Assembly (NCBI RefSeq): GCF_000938305.1
Contig: NZ_JYMT01000018.1
Location: 1 to 64,000 of the forward strand
DNA length: 64,000 nt
Origin: Bradyrhizobium sp. LTSP885
GTDB taxonomy: Bacteria; Pseudomonadota; Alphaproteobacteria; Rhizobiales; Xanthobacteraceae
Direction of reading: 5' to 3'
Part shown: piece after piece, positions 16,242 through 24,039 of the stretch
How the letters are laid out: the number at the start of each line of letters is the position of its first letter
How positions within the stretch are numbered: the stretch's first letter is position 1
Notes under the pieces: generated by a model
The model's database searches: none
Told to the model about the DNA's origin: nothing
Seen by the model: only the letters and a program-made list of their open reading frames with translations
Position numbers and translations under genes: made by a program

Positions 16242-16267
16242 AAGTTGTCTAGTATCATAGACAACTT
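16242..16267. promoter_or_regulatory. probable PhnF operator
   Basis: AAGTTGTCTA and TAGACAACTT are a perfect 10-bp inverted repeat around the spacer GTATCA. The TGTCTA...TAGACA core fits operators of HutC-type GntR regulators. It sits between phnF and phnG, 19 bases before the phnG ATG, where bound repressor would block transcription start. Confidence 0.75.
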
Positions 16268-16286
16268 GATTCAGGCAAGGTTGCTC

Positions 16287-16748
16287 ATGGATTCGATGGT
16301 GCGGAACAGCAAAGAGGCGCAGCGCAAGGCCGCGATGGCGGTGCTGGCGCATTCCGGCGCTACCGAGATCGCGGGACGGCTCGCTGATATCACGGTGCCG
16401 GCGCATGAGAATCTGCGCGAACCGGAGAACGGCCTCGTGATGGTGCGCGGGCGGATCGGCGGCGACGGTGCGCCGTTCAATCTCGGCGAAGCGACGGTGT
16501 CGCGCGCCGCGGTGCGGCTTGCGACCGGCGAAGTCGGCTTCGGCTACACGCTCGGCCGCGACATCCAGAAGGCGCAGATGATCGCGCTGTGCGACGCCAT
16601 GGTGCAGTCAGCGGAGTTGGTCGGCGAGGTGGAGGCCAAGGTGATTGCGCCGCTGCGCGCTGTCATGATCGCCGAACGCAGCCGCAAGGCTGAGGAAACC
16701 GCGGCGACGCGGGTCGATTTCTACACGATGGTGCGCGGTGAGGGGTGA
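16287..16748 (+). CDS. phnG: C-P lyase subunit PhnG
   Basis: Small subunit of the PhnGHIJ carbon-phosphorus lyase core (153 aa). It is recognised by RKAAMAVLAHSGATEI near the start, the central GEATVSRAAVRLATGEVGFGYTLGRD, and a helical C-terminus. ATG 16287 has AAGG upstream; another ATG three codons later is possible. It heads the long unit phnG to the PNPOx-like gene, behind a PHO-box-like site and the PhnF-type operator. With PhnH, PhnI and PhnL it transfers alkylphosphonate to the ribose of ATP. Confidence 0.95.
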   Translation: MDSMVRNSKEAQRKAAMAVLAHSGATEIAGRLADITVPAHENLREPENGLVMVRGRIGGDGAPFNLGEATVSRAAVRLATGEVGFGYTLGRDIQKAQMIALCDAMVQSAELVGEVEAKVIAPLRAVMIAERSRKAEETAATRVDFYTMVRGEG

Positions 16749-16752
16749 TGCG

Positions 16753-17361
16753 ATGACGACATTTGCCGAACTGCCCGCAGGCTTTGCCGACAAGGTGTTG
16801 TCGGCGCAGTCGACCTTCCGCTCGGTGATGGACGCGATGGCGCGCCCGGGCAGCGTCCAGCGCATCACCGCCACGGCGGGAACGCCCGCCGGCATGATGC
16901 GCGGCTCGGCTGCGATCGCGTTGACGCTGTTCGATCACGATACGCCGATCTGGCTCGATGCCGCGATGTCGGCAACATCAGATGTTGCCAGGTGGCTTAA
17001 GTTCCACACCAGTGCGCCCGTGATTGCGGATTCGTCGATCGCCAACTTTGCGCTGATCGGCGATGCGGCCAATCTGCCGCCTCTCGATCGTTTCGCATTC
17101 GGCAGCAACGAATATCCGGACCGTTCGATCACGCTGATCCTGCAGGTCGACAGCCTGACGCAAGGGCCGACCTTCGAGCTGAAAGGCCCGGGCATCGATG
17201 GCACCGCGCTGTTGCAGGCGATGATCCGGCCGCGCGACCTGTTCGAGCGGCTCACCATCAACGAAGCCTTGTTTCCGCGCGGCATCGACGTCGTGCTGGT
17301 CCATGACGATGCGATTGTCGCGATCCCCCGCACCACGCGGCTGATCACAAGCGGAGTGTAG
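16753..17361 (+). CDS. phnH: C-P lyase subunit PhnH
   Basis: Subunit of the C-P lyase core complex, 202 aa. Family marks are FRSVMDAMARPGSV near the N-terminus, LTLFDHDTPIWL, and the C-terminal PRGIDVVLV. ATG 16753 is chosen because GAGGGG lies just upstream, four bases after the phnG stop; an in-frame GTG five codons earlier is an alternative. PhnH is a dimer structurally related to PLP-type folds but without cofactor and serves in assembly of the PhnGHIJ core. Confidence 0.94.
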   Translation: MTTFAELPAGFADKVLSAQSTFRSVMDAMARPGSVQRITATAGTPAGMMRGSAAIALTLFDHDTPIWLDAAMSATSDVARWLKFHTSAPVIADSSIANFALIGDAANLPPLDRFAFGSNEYPDRSITLILQVDSLTQGPTFELKGPGIDGTALLQAMIRPRDLFERLTINEALFPRGIDVVLVHDDAIVAIPRTTRLITSGV

Positions 17362-17364
17362 GCG

Positions 17365-18468
17365 ATGTATGTAGCCGTCAAGGGAGGCGAACGCGCCATC
17401 GAGAACGCCCACCGCCTGCTCGCTCATGAGCGGCGCGGCGACCGCGATGTGCCTGATTTGTCGCTGGCGCAGATCGCCGAACAGCTCTCGCTCGGCGTCG
17501 ACCGGGTCATGACCGAAGGCTCGCTCTACGATCGCGAACTGGCGGCGCTCGCCATCAAGCAGGCGCGCGGCGACATGATCGAGGCGATCTTCCTGGTCCG
17601 CGCCTTCCGCGCCACGCTGCCGCGGTTCGGCGCCACCGAGCCGGTCAACACCGGCGAGATGCAGGTGCGCCGACGCATCTCCTCGACCTTCAAGGATATT
17701 CCGGGCGGCCAGATCCTGGGGCCGACCTTCGACTACACGCACCGCCTGCTCGATCCGCAGCTGGCCGAGGGCTTTGTTCCGGAGCAGCCGGCGACGTCGG
17801 AGGCCTCGCAGGCGGCGACGCCGCGTGTCACCGACATCCTCGGTCGCGACGGTCTGATCGAGACATCGCCGCAGGCGGAGGCCGATGCTCCGGTCGGCGA
17901 CCTCACGCGCGAGCCGCTGAATTTTCCGGCCGATCGTGACCTGCGGCTGCAAAACCTCGCGCGCGCCGACGAGGGCTTTCTGCTCGCGCTCGGCTATTCC
18001 ACGCAGCGCGGCTATGGCCGCAACCATCCGTTCGCCGGCGAGATCCGCTTCGGGGAGGTCGAGGTCGAATTCTTCGCTGAGGACGCCGGCTTTGCCGTGC
18101 CGCTCGGCGCGATCGCACTGACCGAGTGCCAGATGGTCAACCAGTTCAAGGGCTCGGCGACCGAGGCGCCGTGCTTCACCCGTGGTTACGGCCTTGCCTT
18201 CGGGCAGAGCGAGCGCAAGACCATGTCGATGGCGCTGGTCGACCGCTCCTTGCGCGCGCGCGAGCTCGACGAAGAAGTCACCGCGCCGGCGCAGGACGAG
18301 GAGTTCGTGATGTCGCACTCCGACAATGTGCAGGCGACCGGCTTCGTCGAGCATCTGAAGCTACCGCATTATGTCGACTTCCAGTCCGAACTTGGCCTGC
18401 TGCGCAAGCTGCGGCAGGAGTTCGCTGAGGCCAACGAGGCTCCCGAACTACAGGAGGCCGCAGAATGA
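17365..18468 (+). CDS. phnI: C-P lyase subunit PhnI
   Basis: Core subunit of 367 aa that carries the nucleosidase-like function of the complex, replacing adenine of ATP with the phosphonate. MYVAVKGGERAIENAHRLL at the start and QVRRRISSTFKDIPGGQILGPTFDYTHRLLD in the middle are hallmarks of the family. The last third contains TRGYGLAFGQSERKTMSMALVDR. It starts three bases after phnH and overlaps phnJ by 4 bases (ATGA). Confidence 0.96.
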   Translation: MYVAVKGGERAIENAHRLLAHERRGDRDVPDLSLAQIAEQLSLGVDRVMTEGSLYDRELAALAIKQARGDMIEAIFLVRAFRATLPRFGATEPVNTGEMQVRRRISSTFKDIPGGQILGPTFDYTHRLLDPQLAEGFVPEQPATSEASQAATPRVTDILGRDGLIETSPQAEADAPVGDLTREPLNFPADRDLRLQNLARADEGFLLALGYSTQRGYGRNHPFAGEIRFGEVEVEFFAEDAGFAVPLGAIALTECQMVNQFKGSATEAPCFTRGYGLAFGQSERKTMSMALVDRSLRARELDEEVTAPAQDEEFVMSHSDNVQATGFVEHLKLPHYVDFQSELGLLRKLRQEFAEANEAPELQEAAE

Positions 18469-19349
18469 ACGCGCCAACTTATAATTTTGCCTATCTCGAC
18501 GAACAGACCAAGCGGATGATCCGCCGCGCGATCCTGAAGGCGATCGCGATTCCCGGCTACCAGGTGCCGTTCGCCAGCCGCGAAATGCCGATGCCCTATG
18601 GCTGGGGCACCGGCGGTGTGCAGGTGACGGCCGCGATCCTCGGCCCCGACGACGTGCTGAAGGTGATCGACCAGGGTTCCGACGACACCACCAACGCGAT
18701 CTCGATCAGAAAATTCTTCGGCAAGACCGCCGGTGTCGCGACCACGACCGCAACTGCGGACGCGACCGTGATCCAGACCCGGCATCGCATTCCCGAGGCG
18801 CCGCTGCATGCGGGGCAGGTGCTGGTCTACCAGGTGCCGATCCCCGAACCGCTGCGCTTCCTCGAGCCGCGCGAGACCGAAACGCGGCGCATGCATGCGC
18901 TCGCCGAGTATGGCCTGATGCATGTCAAGCTTTACGAGGACATCGCCCGCTTCGGCCATATCGCGACCGCCTATGCCTATCCGGTGAAGGTGAACGCGCG
19001 CTACGTGATGGATCCGTCGCCGACGCCGAAATTCGACAATCCGAAGATGGACAATTGCCCGGCGCTGCAACTGTTCGGCGCCGGCCGCGAGAAGCGCATC
19101 TACGCGATCCCGCCGCACACGTCCGTGGTCTCGCTCGATTTCGAGGATCACCCGTTCACGCGCTACCGCTTCGACGCGCCTTGCGCGCTGTGCGGCGCGG
19201 ATAATTCCTATCTCGACGAGATCGTCACCGACGACAGAGGCGGGCGGATGTTCGTTTGCTCCGACACCGATTTCTGCGAGCAGCGTCAGGCGGCCGGCCA
19301 TCACGGCACCGAGAGCGCGGCGCCGCACAAGGAGAAGGCGCATGTCTGA
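18465..19349 (+). CDS. phnJ: C-P lyase catalytic subunit PhnJ (radical SAM)
   Basis: The enzyme that breaks the carbon-phosphorus bond, giving alkane and 5-phosphoribosyl 1,2-cyclic phosphate (294 aa). Four Cys at about 240, 243, 265 and 271 are spaced C-X2-C-X21-C-X5-C, as in E. coli PhnJ, where three hold the 4Fe-4S cluster and the last is the thiyl radical Cys. The glycyl-radical site is probably Gly31 in AIAIPGYQVPF. REMPMPYGWGTGG is the strongest family signature. It overlaps phnI by 4 bases and phnK by 8 bases. Confidence 0.97.
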   Translation: MNAPTYNFAYLDEQTKRMIRRAILKAIAIPGYQVPFASREMPMPYGWGTGGVQVTAAILGPDDVLKVIDQGSDDTTNAISIRKFFGKTAGVATTTATADATVIQTRHRIPEAPLHAGQVLVYQVPIPEPLRFLEPRETETRRMHALAEYGLMHVKLYEDIARFGHIATAYAYPVKVNARYVMDPSPTPKFDNPKMDNCPALQLFGAGREKRIYAIPPHTSVVSLDFEDHPFTRYRFDAPCALCGADNSYLDEIVTDDRGGRMFVCSDTDFCEQRQAAGHHGTESAAPHKEKAHV

Positions 19350-20139
19350 GTCGTTCAGTCTCGACAACGCCCAGCCGCTGCTGGTTGCCGAGGGGCTTGC
19401 CAGGAACTACGGCCATATCGCGGCTTGCCGCGAGGTCTCGTTCGCGCTCTATCCGGGCGAGGTGCTGGCGATCGTCGGCGAATCCGGTTCGGGCAAGTCG
19501 ACGCTGTTGCAGCTGCTGTCGGCACAGCTGGCGCCGAGCGCCGGGCGCGTGTCCTACCGGATGCGCGATGGCGTGCTGCGCGATCTCGCCGGGCTCGGCG
19601 AAGCCGAGCGGCGTTTTCTGTTTCGCACCGATTGGGGTTATGTGCACCAGGATCCGGCGCAGGGGCTGCGCATGGCGGTCTCGGCCGGTGCCAATGTCGG
19701 CGAGCGGCTGATGGCTGTGGGGTGGAATCACTACGGCCGGATCCGCGACACCGCCTCGAATTGGCTCGAGCGGGTCGAGATCGATGTCGGCCGCATCGAC
19801 GATGCGCCAAAAACTTATTCCGGCGGCATGCGGCAGCGGCTGCAGATCGCGCGCAACCTCGTCACTGAGCCGCGGCTGGTGTTCATGGACGAGCCGACCG
19901 GTGGCCTCGACGTCTCGGTGCAGGCGCGCCTGCTCGACCTGATGCGCAACCTCGTCAGCGAGCTTGGGCTTGCCGCCATCGTCGTCACCCACGATCTTGC
20001 GGTCGCGCGGTTGCTGTCGCACCGCGTGATGGTGATGAAAGGCGGCCGCGTCATCGAGACTGGCCTGACCGATCAGGTGCTTGACGATCCCCACGAACCG
20101 TATACGCAACTGCTCGTCTCCTCGATCCTTCCGGCATGA
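19342..20139 (+). CDS. phnK: C-P lyase ABC-type ATPase PhnK
   Basis: ABC ATPase of 265 aa that binds the C-P lyase core complex rather than a membrane transporter. Walker A is GESGSGKST, the signature is YSGGMRQRLQIARNL, Walker B is LVFMDEPTGGLD, and the switch His is in VVTHDLAVARLL. A DWGYVHQDPAQGLR block typical of PhnK follows the Q-loop. The start lies inside the end of phnJ (8-base overlap), so translation is coupled. Confidence 0.95.
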   Translation: MSESFSLDNAQPLLVAEGLARNYGHIAACREVSFALYPGEVLAIVGESGSGKSTLLQLLSAQLAPSAGRVSYRMRDGVLRDLAGLGEAERRFLFRTDWGYVHQDPAQGLRMAVSAGANVGERLMAVGWNHYGRIRDTASNWLERVEIDVGRIDDAPKTYSGGMRQRLQIARNLVTEPRLVFMDEPTGGLDVSVQARLLDLMRNLVSELGLAAIVVTHDLAVARLLSHRVMVMKGGRVIETGLTDQVLDDPHEPYTQLLVSSILPA

Positions 20140-20147
20140 GGCCACCG

Positions 20148-20846
20148 ATGACCGCGATGATCGAACTTGCCAACGCCGAAAAGACCTTCACGATGCACTT
20201 GCAGGGCGGCATCGAACTACCCGTGGTGCGCGGTGTCTCGTTCCATGTCGAGCCGGGCGAATGCGTGGTGCTGTCGGGCCCGTCGGGCGCCGGCAAATCC
20301 TCGATCCTGAAGATGATCTTCGGCAATTACCGCTGCGATGGCGGCCGGATCGGCATCTGCCATCATGGCACGGTGATCGACCTCGCCACCGCTGAGCCGC
20401 GCCAGGTGCTGAGCGTGCGCCGCTCGACGATTGGTTATGTCAGCCAGTTCCTGCGTGCGGTGCCGCGGGTGGCGACGATCGATGTCGTCGCCGAGCCTCT
20501 GATCGTCAACGGCGTGACGCGCGAAGAGGCTCGCGACCGTGCCGCCCATCTGCTACACCGGCTCAATATTCCGGAGCGGCTGTGGGCGCTGCCGCCGTCG
20601 ACCTTCTCCGGCGGTGAGCAGCAGCGCGTCAACATCGCGCGCGGCTTCATCTCGGACCTGCCGATCCTGCTGCTGGACGAGCCGACTGCATCGCTCGATG
20701 CCGCCAACCGCGCCGTGGTGGTCGCGCTGATCGCCGAGAAGAAGACCAAGGGCGTCGCGATGGTTGCGATCGTCCATGACGACGAGATCCGTCACCTGAT
20801 CGCCGACCGCATCGTCGACGTGACCTCGTTCGCCGCTGCTGCCTGA
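20148..20846 (+). CDS. phnL: C-P lyase ABC-type ATPase PhnL
   Basis: Second ABC ATPase of the C-P lyase machinery (232 aa), required for formation of the ribosyl phosphonate intermediate. Walker A is GPSGAGKSS, the signature is FSGGEQQRVNIARGF, and Walker B is ILLLDEPTASLD. ATG 20148 is preceded by GAGG at six bases; an ATG at 20136, overlapping the phnK stop, is the alternative. Confidence 0.95.
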   Translation: MTAMIELANAEKTFTMHLQGGIELPVVRGVSFHVEPGECVVLSGPSGAGKSSILKMIFGNYRCDGGRIGICHHGTVIDLATAEPRQVLSVRRSTIGYVSQFLRAVPRVATIDVVAEPLIVNGVTREEARDRAAHLLHRLNIPERLWALPPSTFSGGEQQRVNIARGFISDLPILLLDEPTASLDAANRAVVVALIAEKKTKGVAMVAIVHDDEIRHLIADRIVDVTSFAAAA

Positions 20847-20859
20847 AGGACCTTTTGAA

Positions 20860-22014
20860 ATGACTGCTAAGCAAGACACCATCATCGGCAACGCCCGCGT
20901 CGTCCTCGCCGATCGCGTGATCGAGCAGGGCTGGGTGGCCATGTCAGATGGCAAGGTTGCTGAATTCGGCGAGGGCAGGGCGCCGGAAGCGGCTGAGGAC
21001 GCCGGCGGCGACCTCATCATGCCCGGGCTGATCGAGCTGCACACCGACCACCTCGAGATGCACTATGTGCCGCGGCCCAAAGTGTTCTGGAATCCGATCG
21101 CCGCTGTGATCTCCTATGATGGGCAGCTTGCGACCTCGGGCATCACCACGGTGCTGGATTCGCTCCGGGTCTGGCGCGAGGACGGCGCCGAGGACGTCGA
21201 CGGCCGCGCCGGCGTGCTGGCCGCGGCGATCTCGGCGGCACGCGAGGAGAACCTGCTGCGTGCCGATCATTTCCTGCATCTGCGCTGCGAAATTCCGATG
21301 CCGGACGTGGTCGCCGAAGCTAAGGAACTGATCGACCGGCCCGACGTGCGGCTGATGTCGCTGATGGATCACACCCCGGGCCAGCGCCAGTTCCGCGACG
21401 AGGTGAAGCTGCGCGACTATTATCGCGGCAAGGGCGGCGGCATGACCGACGCCCAGCTCGACGTGCTGTTTGCACGCCGCTTCGCCTACCAGAAGCAATA
21501 CGCCGCGCCCAACATGCGCGCGATCGTCGCACTTGCGCATGAGTACAAGATCCCGCTGGCCAGCCACGACGACACCACGGAAGAGAACGTGGTCGACGCC
21601 GTCAAGGATAAGGTCGCGGTTGCGGAATTCCCGACCACGATGGAAGCGGCGCGCGGGCTGCACGCCGCCGGCATCGACATCCTGATGGGCGCGCCGAACG
21701 TCGTGCGCGGCGGCTCGCATTCCGGCAACATCGCGGCCGTCGATCTTGCCCAGGAGGGAATGCTCGACATCCTGTCGTCGGATTACATCCCGTCGAGCCT
21801 GTTGATGGCGGCGCTGCAATTGCCGCAGCACGTCCCGGCGATCGACCTCGCCTCAGCGGTCCGTACCGTGACCAAGACGCCGGCCGAAGCGGTGGGGCTC
21901 TCCGATCGCGGCGAAATCGCGGTCGGCCGACGCGCCGATCTGATCCGCGTGCACGTCGCGCGCGACCTGCCGGTCGTGCGCAGCGTCTGGCGCGAAGGAG
22001 GGAGGGTTGCATGA
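20860..22014 (+). CDS. phnM: alpha-D-ribose 1-methylphosphonate 5-triphosphate diphosphatase PhnM
   Basis: Amidohydrolase of 384 aa that removes pyrophosphate from the ribosyl-triphosphate phosphonate, giving the PhnJ substrate. Metal motif ELHTDHLEMH is near residue 60; SHDD and [14 protein letters not shown] follow in the second half, then LSSDYIPSSLL and GRRADLIRV. It lies between phnL and phnN in the classical order and overlaps phnN by ATGA. A diverged paralogue is encoded at 9602-10774. Confidence 0.95.
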   Translation: MTAKQDTIIGNARVVLADRVIEQGWVAMSDGKVAEFGEGRAPEAAEDAGGDLIMPGLIELHTDHLEMHYVPRPKVFWNPIAAVISYDGQLATSGITTVLDSLRVWREDGAEDVDGRAGVLAAAISAAREENLLRADHFLHLRCEIPMPDVVAEAKELIDRPDVRLMSLMDHTPGQRQFRDEVKLRDYYRGKGGGMTDAQLDVLFARRFAYQKQYAAPNMRAIVALAHEYKIPLASHDDTTEENVVDAVKDKVAVAEFPTTMEAARGLHAAGIDILMGAPNVVRGGSHSGNIAAVDLAQEGMLDILSSDYIPSSLLMAALQLPQHVPAIDLASAVRTVTKTPAEAVGLSDRGEIAVGRRADLIRVHVARDLPVVRSVWREGGRVA

Positions 22015-22607
22015 CTGAAGCCCCCGTCATCGCCGAGCAGCGCGTCACCGCGATTGGCCCGGGACGTCTGGTGCTGGTGGTCGGTCCGAGCGGCGCCGGC
22101 AAGGATACGCTGTTGGGACTGGTGAAGACGGCCTGTGCCGACGACCGCAACATCGTGTTTCCGCGCCGCCTGATCACCCGCGCGGCTTCGGCGTCGGAAG
22201 ACAATGAGGAAGTCAGCGCCGATGCCTTCCAGCGCGCGGTCGCAGGTGGCGACTACGCCATGCACTGGGAAGCGCATGGGCATCGCTATGCGCTGTCGCG
22301 GTCGATCGACGACGAGATCCGCGCCGGGCGCAGCGTGATCGCCAACGTCTCGCGCACGGTGATATCGGCCGCGCGCCGCAACTACATCAATGTCGTGGTG
22401 GTCTTGATCACGGCGCCGCCGGACGTGCTCGCGGCGCGGCTTGCGGCGCGGGCGCGCGCCAGCGACGGCCAGCTCGCGCAGCGGCTGACCCGCAGCGTTG
22501 ACGAGACCACGGCCGTGCCTGACGTCACCATTGTCAATTCCGGCAGCGCCGAATTCCACGCGCGACAGCTTATCCGCATCACCGAAGGCGAGCACTGGGA
22601 GAAATGA
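22011..22607 (+). CDS. phnN: ribose 1,5-bisphosphate phosphokinase PhnN
   Basis: Kinase of 198 aa that phosphorylates ribose 1,5-bisphosphate to PRPP, the last step that recovers the ribose from C-P lyase. The P-loop GPSGAGKDTLL is near the N-terminus and the guanylate-kinase-like fold continues with the base-binding region FPRRLITRAAS. ATGA overlaps connect it to phnM before and to a flavin-reductase-like gene after. Confidence 0.94.
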   Translation: MTEAPVIAEQRVTAIGPGRLVLVVGPSGAGKDTLLGLVKTACADDRNIVFPRRLITRAASASEDNEEVSADAFQRAVAGGDYAMHWEAHGHRYALSRSIDDEIRAGRSVIANVSRTVISAARRNYINVVVVLITAPPDVLAARLAARARASDGQLAQRLTRSVDETTAVPDVTIVNSGSAEFHARQLIRITEGEHWEK

Positions 22608-23224
22608 CCCGCATGTCGGCGATTGAATCGATCGAGCAGCTTGAGGCGATCTACGGTTTTCCGAATGACGCCTCGACGGTGAAAGTCGCGGACCGTGTGA
22701 CTCCGCTCTACCGCGTGCTGATCGAAAAATCGCCGTTCGTGTCGCTGGCGACCTCCGGACCCGAGGGCCTCGACTGTTCGCCGCGCGGCGACCTGCCCGG
22801 TTTCGTGCGCATCCACGACGAGACAACGCTGATGATGCCGGACCGCCGCGGCAACAATCGTTGCGACTCCTTGCGCAACATCGTGCGCGATCCCCGCATC
22901 GCGCTGCTGTTCCTGATCCCGGGTTCTGGCAGCACGCTGCGCGTCAACGGCCATGCCTATGTATCGGCGGAGCCGGAGCTACTCGCGTCCTTCAAGGTGG
23001 ACGGCAAGGCACCGCGCACGGTCATCGTGATGACTGTCGAGGAGATGTACTTCCAGTGCGCCCGCGCGATCGTGCGTTCCGATCTCTGGAATCCCGAGAA
23101 GCGGGTCGATCCGAATGCGTTGCCGACGCCGGGCCAGATCCTCGCCGAGATGAGCGAGCAAACGGTCGGCGGCGAAAAATACGATCGGGAATGGCCCGAG
23201 CGCGCGCGGCAGACGATGTGGTAG
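22604..23224 (+). CDS. pyridoxamine 5'-phosphate oxidase-like protein (MSMEG_1061 type)
   Basis: A split-barrel flavin-binding protein of 206 aa of the PNPOx-like superfamily. The FMN-binding style is visible in SPFVSLATSGPEGLDCSPRGDLPGFVRI, MMPDRRGNNRCDSLRNIVRDPRIALLFLIPG and LRVNGHAYV. MYFQCARAIVRSDLWNP matches the subgroup in which MSMEG_1061 is the reference. The function is unknown; members are often assumed to be FMN- or F420-dependent reductases. The start overlaps the phnN stop by 4 bases, so it is the last member of the C-P lyase operon. Confidence 0.85.
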   Translation: MTRMSAIESIEQLEAIYGFPNDASTVKVADRVTPLYRVLIEKSPFVSLATSGPEGLDCSPRGDLPGFVRIHDETTLMMPDRRGNNRCDSLRNIVRDPRIALLFLIPGSGSTLRVNGHAYVSAEPELLASFKVDGKAPRTVIVMTVEEMYFQCARAIVRSDLWNPEKRVDPNALPTPGQILAEMSEQTVGGEKYDREWPERARQTMW

Positions 23225-23231
23225 CGGCGCG

Positions 23232-23837
23232 TTACAAGTCGCTCTTAGATTGCTCTTCGAACGCCTTCAGCGACACTGCCGCGATCTGGCGCAACGCGTC
23301 GCGGTCGGCCCCCGAGGAGGCCATCACGCACATGCCTGATGTGACCGCGGAGAGATAGCGTGCAAGCCCGGCCGGATCGGCGTTGTCGCCAAGGTCACGT
23401 TCGGCCTTGGCGCGGACAAAACGTTCGCGCAACTGGTCTTCGGTGTGGTTGCGGCGCGCCGCCAGCTCGAACGGAACATTCGCCGAGCCCGTGCCGCAGG
23501 CCAGTCCCCCCTGGACCAGCAGACAGCCGGGCGGGTTGGCAGGGTCGGTCTGGGCGTCCGCGTGCTCCATCAGAAATCGTTCGGCGACATCGCGGGCGGT
23601 CGGCGCACCCAGGACTTCCGCCATCCAGGCGTCACGCCTCTCGGTGTAGCGGTCGAGTGCGGCCTTCAGCAGGCCTTCCTTGCTGCCGAAGGCGGCATAG
23701 AGGCTCGGCGGATTGATGTTCATGGCTTCGGTCAGCTGCGCGATCGTGGCGCCCTCATAGCCGTGCCGCCAGAACACTTCCATTGCCCGGTCCAGCGCGG
23801 CGTCTGCGTCGAATGCGCGGGGGCGTCCCATACCCAT
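23232..23837 (-). CDS. TetR-family transcriptional regulator
   Basis: Regulator of 201 aa. The N-terminal helix-turn-helix domain is typical (DAALDRAMEVFWRHGYEGATIAQLTEAMNINPPSLYAAFGSKEGLLKAAL). The C-terminal domain should bind an inducer and has Cys residues around PGCLLVQGGLACGTG. A strong ribosome site (AGGGAG) precedes the ATG. It diverges from an RND efflux pair across a 202-base gap containing inverted repeats, the usual arrangement for a local efflux repressor. Confidence 0.92.
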   Translation of the reverse strand: MGMGRPRAFDADAALDRAMEVFWRHGYEGATIAQLTEAMNINPPSLYAAFGSKEGLLKAALDRYTERRDAWMAEVLGAPTARDVAERFLMEHADAQTDPANPPGCLLVQGGLACGTGSANVPFELAARRNHTEDQLRERFVRAKAERDLGDNADPAGLARYLSAVTSGMCVMASSGADRDALRQIAAVSLKAFEEQSKSDL

Positions 23838-23962
23838 TTCGTTTCTCCCTAAGCCCGGGTGCCGCTTCTATGGCGGATTTTCCGCAAGCCTATCCTGTTG
23901 TTAGACGTGGTCTTTTTCCCTGACTTCCAATTTCCCCAACAATCCGATAATAAATTCATAGC

Positions 23963-23988
23963 GTCCGATACATAAGTATCTTGCGGAC
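23963..23988. promoter_or_regulatory. nested inverted repeat upstream of the RND genes
   Basis: GTCCG and CGGAC enclose an inner dyad GATAC-ATAA-GTATC. The element lies about 52 bases before the adaptor ATG, just downstream of a possible promoter (TTCCAA at 23925, 17 bases, TAATAA at 23948). It is a candidate operator for the divergent TetR protein. Confidence 0.45.
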
Positions 23989-24002
23989 CGGCGTCCAGCT
24001 CC

Positions 24003-24034
24003 ACATCTGTAGCGAACACTACACATCTGGAGCG
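24003..24034. promoter_or_regulatory. direct and inverted repeats before the RND adaptor gene
   Basis: The 12-mer ACATCTGTAGCG recurs 20 bases later as ACATCTGGAGCG (one change), i.e. about two helical turns apart. The segment between also forms TGTAG-N6-CTACA (24008-24023), a dyad of the size TetR dimers bind. The second repeat contains the ribosome-binding GGAG of the adaptor gene. Confidence 0.45.
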
Positions 24035-24039
24035 CGTGA

